In this document: positions 62,667 to 64,000 of the stretch, one piece after another
Layout of the letters: every line of letters begins with the position of its first letter
How positions within the stretch are numbered: position 1 is the stretch's first letter
Assembly: GCF_020873895.1 (NCBI RefSeq)
Contig: NZ_JAHWGT010000014.1
Coordinates: forward strand, 123,363-187,362
Direction of reading: 5' to 3'
Length of the DNA stretch: 64,000 nucleotides
Source: Streptomyces sp. DH12
GTDB lineage: Bacteria; Actinomycetota; Actinomycetes; Streptomycetales; Streptomycetaceae
The notes under the pieces: model-generated
What the model was told of the DNA's origin: nothing
The model's input: the letters and a program-made list of their open reading frames with translations, nothing else
Databases searched by the model: none
Position numbers and translations under genes: made by a program

Positions 62667-63245
62667 GTGTCGGTCAACTTGACCAAGGGCCAGGCCATCA
62701 GCCTGCAGAAGAGCGACGGGGGGGTCCTGACCGCGGTGCGGATGGGGCTCGGATGGCAGGCGGCGCCGCGCCGCGGCCTGTTCGGCTCGCGCACCCGCGA
62801 GATCGACCTCGACGCGTCGGCGGTCCTCTTCGCCGACAAGCAGCCGGTCGACGTCGTCTTCTTCCGCCACCTGGTGAGCGACGACGGCTCCGTCCGCCAC
62901 ACCGGGGACAACCTCGTCGGCGGCGCGGGCCAGGGCGGCGACGACGAGGCGATCCTCGTCGACCTCCAGCGGGTCCCGGTCCACATCGACCAGATCGTCT
63001 TCACGGTCAACTCCTTCACCGGCCAGACGTTCCAGGAGGTGCAGAACGCCTTCTGCCGCCTGGTCGACGAGACGAACGGCCAGGAGCTCGCCCGCTACAC
63101 CCTGGACGGCGGCGGCCAGTACACCGCGCAGATCATGGCGAAGGTGCACCGCTCGGGCGGCGCCTGGAGCATGACCGCGATCGGGGCCCCGGCCAACGGC
63201 CGGACGTTCCAGGACCTGATGCCGGCGATCCTGCCGAGCCTGTAG
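62667..63245 (+). CDS. TerD-family protein
   Basis: This 192-residue TerD-domain protein starts at GTG 62667 after GAGAGGGG. The family pattern is present: N-terminal VNLTKGQAISLQK, EIDLDASAVLF, DQIVFTVNSFTGQTFQEVQNAFCRLVD and a C-terminal TAIGAPANGRTFQDL. The acidic residues that bind Ca2+ in TerD (DGSVRHTGDNLVG) are there. TerD proteins are tied to tellurite resistance and, in Streptomyces, to normal development. It precedes another TerD-type gene with a hairpin between them. Confidence 0.95.
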   Translation: MSVNLTKGQAISLQKSDGGVLTAVRMGLGWQAAPRRGLFGSRTREIDLDASAVLFADKQPVDVVFFRHLVSDDGSVRHTGDNLVGGAGQGGDDEAILVDLQRVPVHIDQIVFTVNSFTGQTFQEVQNAFCRLVDETNGQELARYTLDGGGQYTAQIMAKVHRSGGAWSMTAIGAPANGRTFQDLMPAILPSL

Positions 63246-63280
63246 TCCGCCCGGGTCCGCGACCGGGCCCGCCACCACCC

Positions 63281-63316
63281 GCAGCTCCCGCCAGGCACCA
63301 GCCCGCCGGGAGCTGC
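63281..63316 (+). terminator. Hairpin between the two TerD-family genes
   Basis: GCAGCTCCCG (63281-63290) pairs with CGGGAGCTGC (63307-63316) around a 16-nt loop. Confidence 0.6.
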
Positions 63317-63349
63317 CACGCATCCGCGACCACCGAGGGGACGACAGGC

Positions 63350-64000
63350 ATGACGGCCGAGCTGGCCCGGGGGCAGAACCATCCGCTGCCCGAGACCCGA
63401 CTGGAGGTGCGGGTGTCGTCCGGCGTGCCGCTGGTCGCCGCGGCGGTCCTGGTCGACGCCGACGGGACCGTCGCCGGGCCCGAGCGGCTCGCCCACCCCG
63501 GGGCGCCGTCCCTGCCGGGCGTCGAGGTGTCCCGGCAGGCGGCCGCGGAGCACCGGCTCGCCGTCGACCTGGACGCCCTGCCCGCCGGCGCGCACCGCGT
63601 CGCCGTCCTGCTCGCCCTGCCCGTCGGCACGGGCGGACCCGACCGCTTCGGGCTCGTGGCGGCGCCGTTCGTCGCGGTCACCGGCCTCGACGGTGCCGAG
63701 GTCGTCACGTTCACCCTCACCGGCCTGGACCCGGAGTCGGCCGTCATCGCCGTGGAGCTCTACCGCCGCCAGGGCGCCTGGAAGGTGCGCGCCGTCGGGC
63801 AGGGCTACGCGGGCGGCCTGGCGGCGCTCCTGCGCGACCAGGGCCTGGAGGGCGCCGCCGACGTGGCCGCGGCCGTCCACGGCGCCGTGGCGAGCGGCCG
63901 GGGCCGTACGGTCGCCGCGCCCCCTCCGCGCGCCCCGGGAGGGGACCGGGTCCGCGGCGGCACGGCCCCGCCGGCCCTCGCGAGCGCCCCCGTACCGCCC
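63350..64000 (+). CDS. TerD-related protein, N-terminal part (runs off window)
   Basis: The frame is open from ATG 63350 to the window end, 217 codons. GAGGGG precedes the start. The N-terminus MTAELARGQNHPLPETRLEV and the phrases VSSGVPLVAAAVLVDADG and LYRRQGAWKVRAVGQGYAGG are typical of large Streptomyces proteins that carry a TerD domain, often with a C-terminal vWA or kinase-like region. After about residue 185 the sequence becomes Pro/Ala/Gly-rich, which looks like a linker to another domain outside the window. Confidence 0.8.
   Translation, partial: MTAELARGQNHPLPETRLEVRVSSGVPLVAAAVLVDADGTVAGPERLAHPGAPSLPGVEVSRQAAAEHRLAVDLDALPAGAHRVAVLLALPVGTGGPDRFGLVAAPFVAVTGLDGAEVVTFTLTGLDPESAVIAVELYRRQGAWKVRAVGQGYAGGLAALLRDQGLEGAADVAAAVHGAVASGRGRTVAAPPPRAPGGDRVRGGTAPPALASAPVPP

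Noticed and set aside
59231-63019. 1262-residue minus-strand frame
   Set aside because: It spans the MHYT gene, uvrB and terD in antisense and has no recognisable domain.

Overview
The window is chromosomal DNA from a Streptomyces-type actinobacterium. It has very high G+C with strong third-position GC bias and many GTG starts. It carries a long chaplin with a sortase tail, a Tat-exported nucleotidase, an ANTAR response regulator and a GTG-started PolA. From memory, the order gltBD - pyk - ANTAR regulator - liv operon - polA - rpsA - coaE - uvrB matches the conserved core of Streptomyces chromosomes. I saw no insertion sequence, phage, CRISPR array or rRNA.

Layout. 1-8.2 kb: end of a VIT1/CCC1-type metal transporter, glutamate synthase gltB-gltD, and a vWA/VOC gene pair. 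8.3-10.8 kb (minus): a zincin-like protein followed by an ankyrin/HEAT protein. 11-19.3 kb: secreted trypsin-like protease, chorismate mutase, aminopeptidase N, an orphan lysine/ornithine N-hydroxylase, a Tat-exported 5'-nucleotidase and a SIMPL protein. 19.4-27.9 kb: pyruvate kinase, an unusual tRNA with CAA anticodon, an ANTAR regulator, and a five-gene branched-chain amino acid ABC transporter. 27.9-40.1 kb: hotdog thioesterase, FdhF/YdeP molybdoenzyme, polA, a DUF4184 membrane protein, a secreted lytic transglycosylase, hrpB and a methyltransferase. 40.3-46 kb: rpsA with a long leader, a secreted beta-helix protein, a PAC2 protein, coaE, a TPR protein and a DUF6343 membrane protein. 46-52.7 kb: an SNF2 helicase/SWIM operon, a small protein with a possible amyloid-signalling motif, a two-domain chaplin and a DUF2293 protein. 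52.8-64 kb: an AlaA-like aminotransferase opposite an HxlR regulator, a uridine-kinase-like protein, psuG-psuK, a methyltransferase, an alkyltransferase, an MHYT sensor, uvrB and two TerD-family genes, the last cut by the window end.

How the genes relate. Several short operons are translationally coupled by stop/start overlaps: gltB-gltD, vWA-VOC, livH-M-G-F, methyltransferase-hrpB, SNF2-SWIM and psuG-psuK. At least ten genes have a TANNNT/CANNNT -10 hexamer only 6-8 nt before the start codon, so their mRNAs are probably leaderless. Nitrogen flow is a theme: GOGAT with a possible GlnR site, amino acid uptake, a transaminase and an aminopeptidase. Pseudouridine and nucleotide salvage sits at 54.9-57.6 kb. 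Most of the window is housekeeping. The items I would look at first are the short-variable-arm tRNA with a leucine anticodon, the small protein at 50.4 kb, the chaplin with its sigma-BldN-like promoter, and the acidic tail on LivG.
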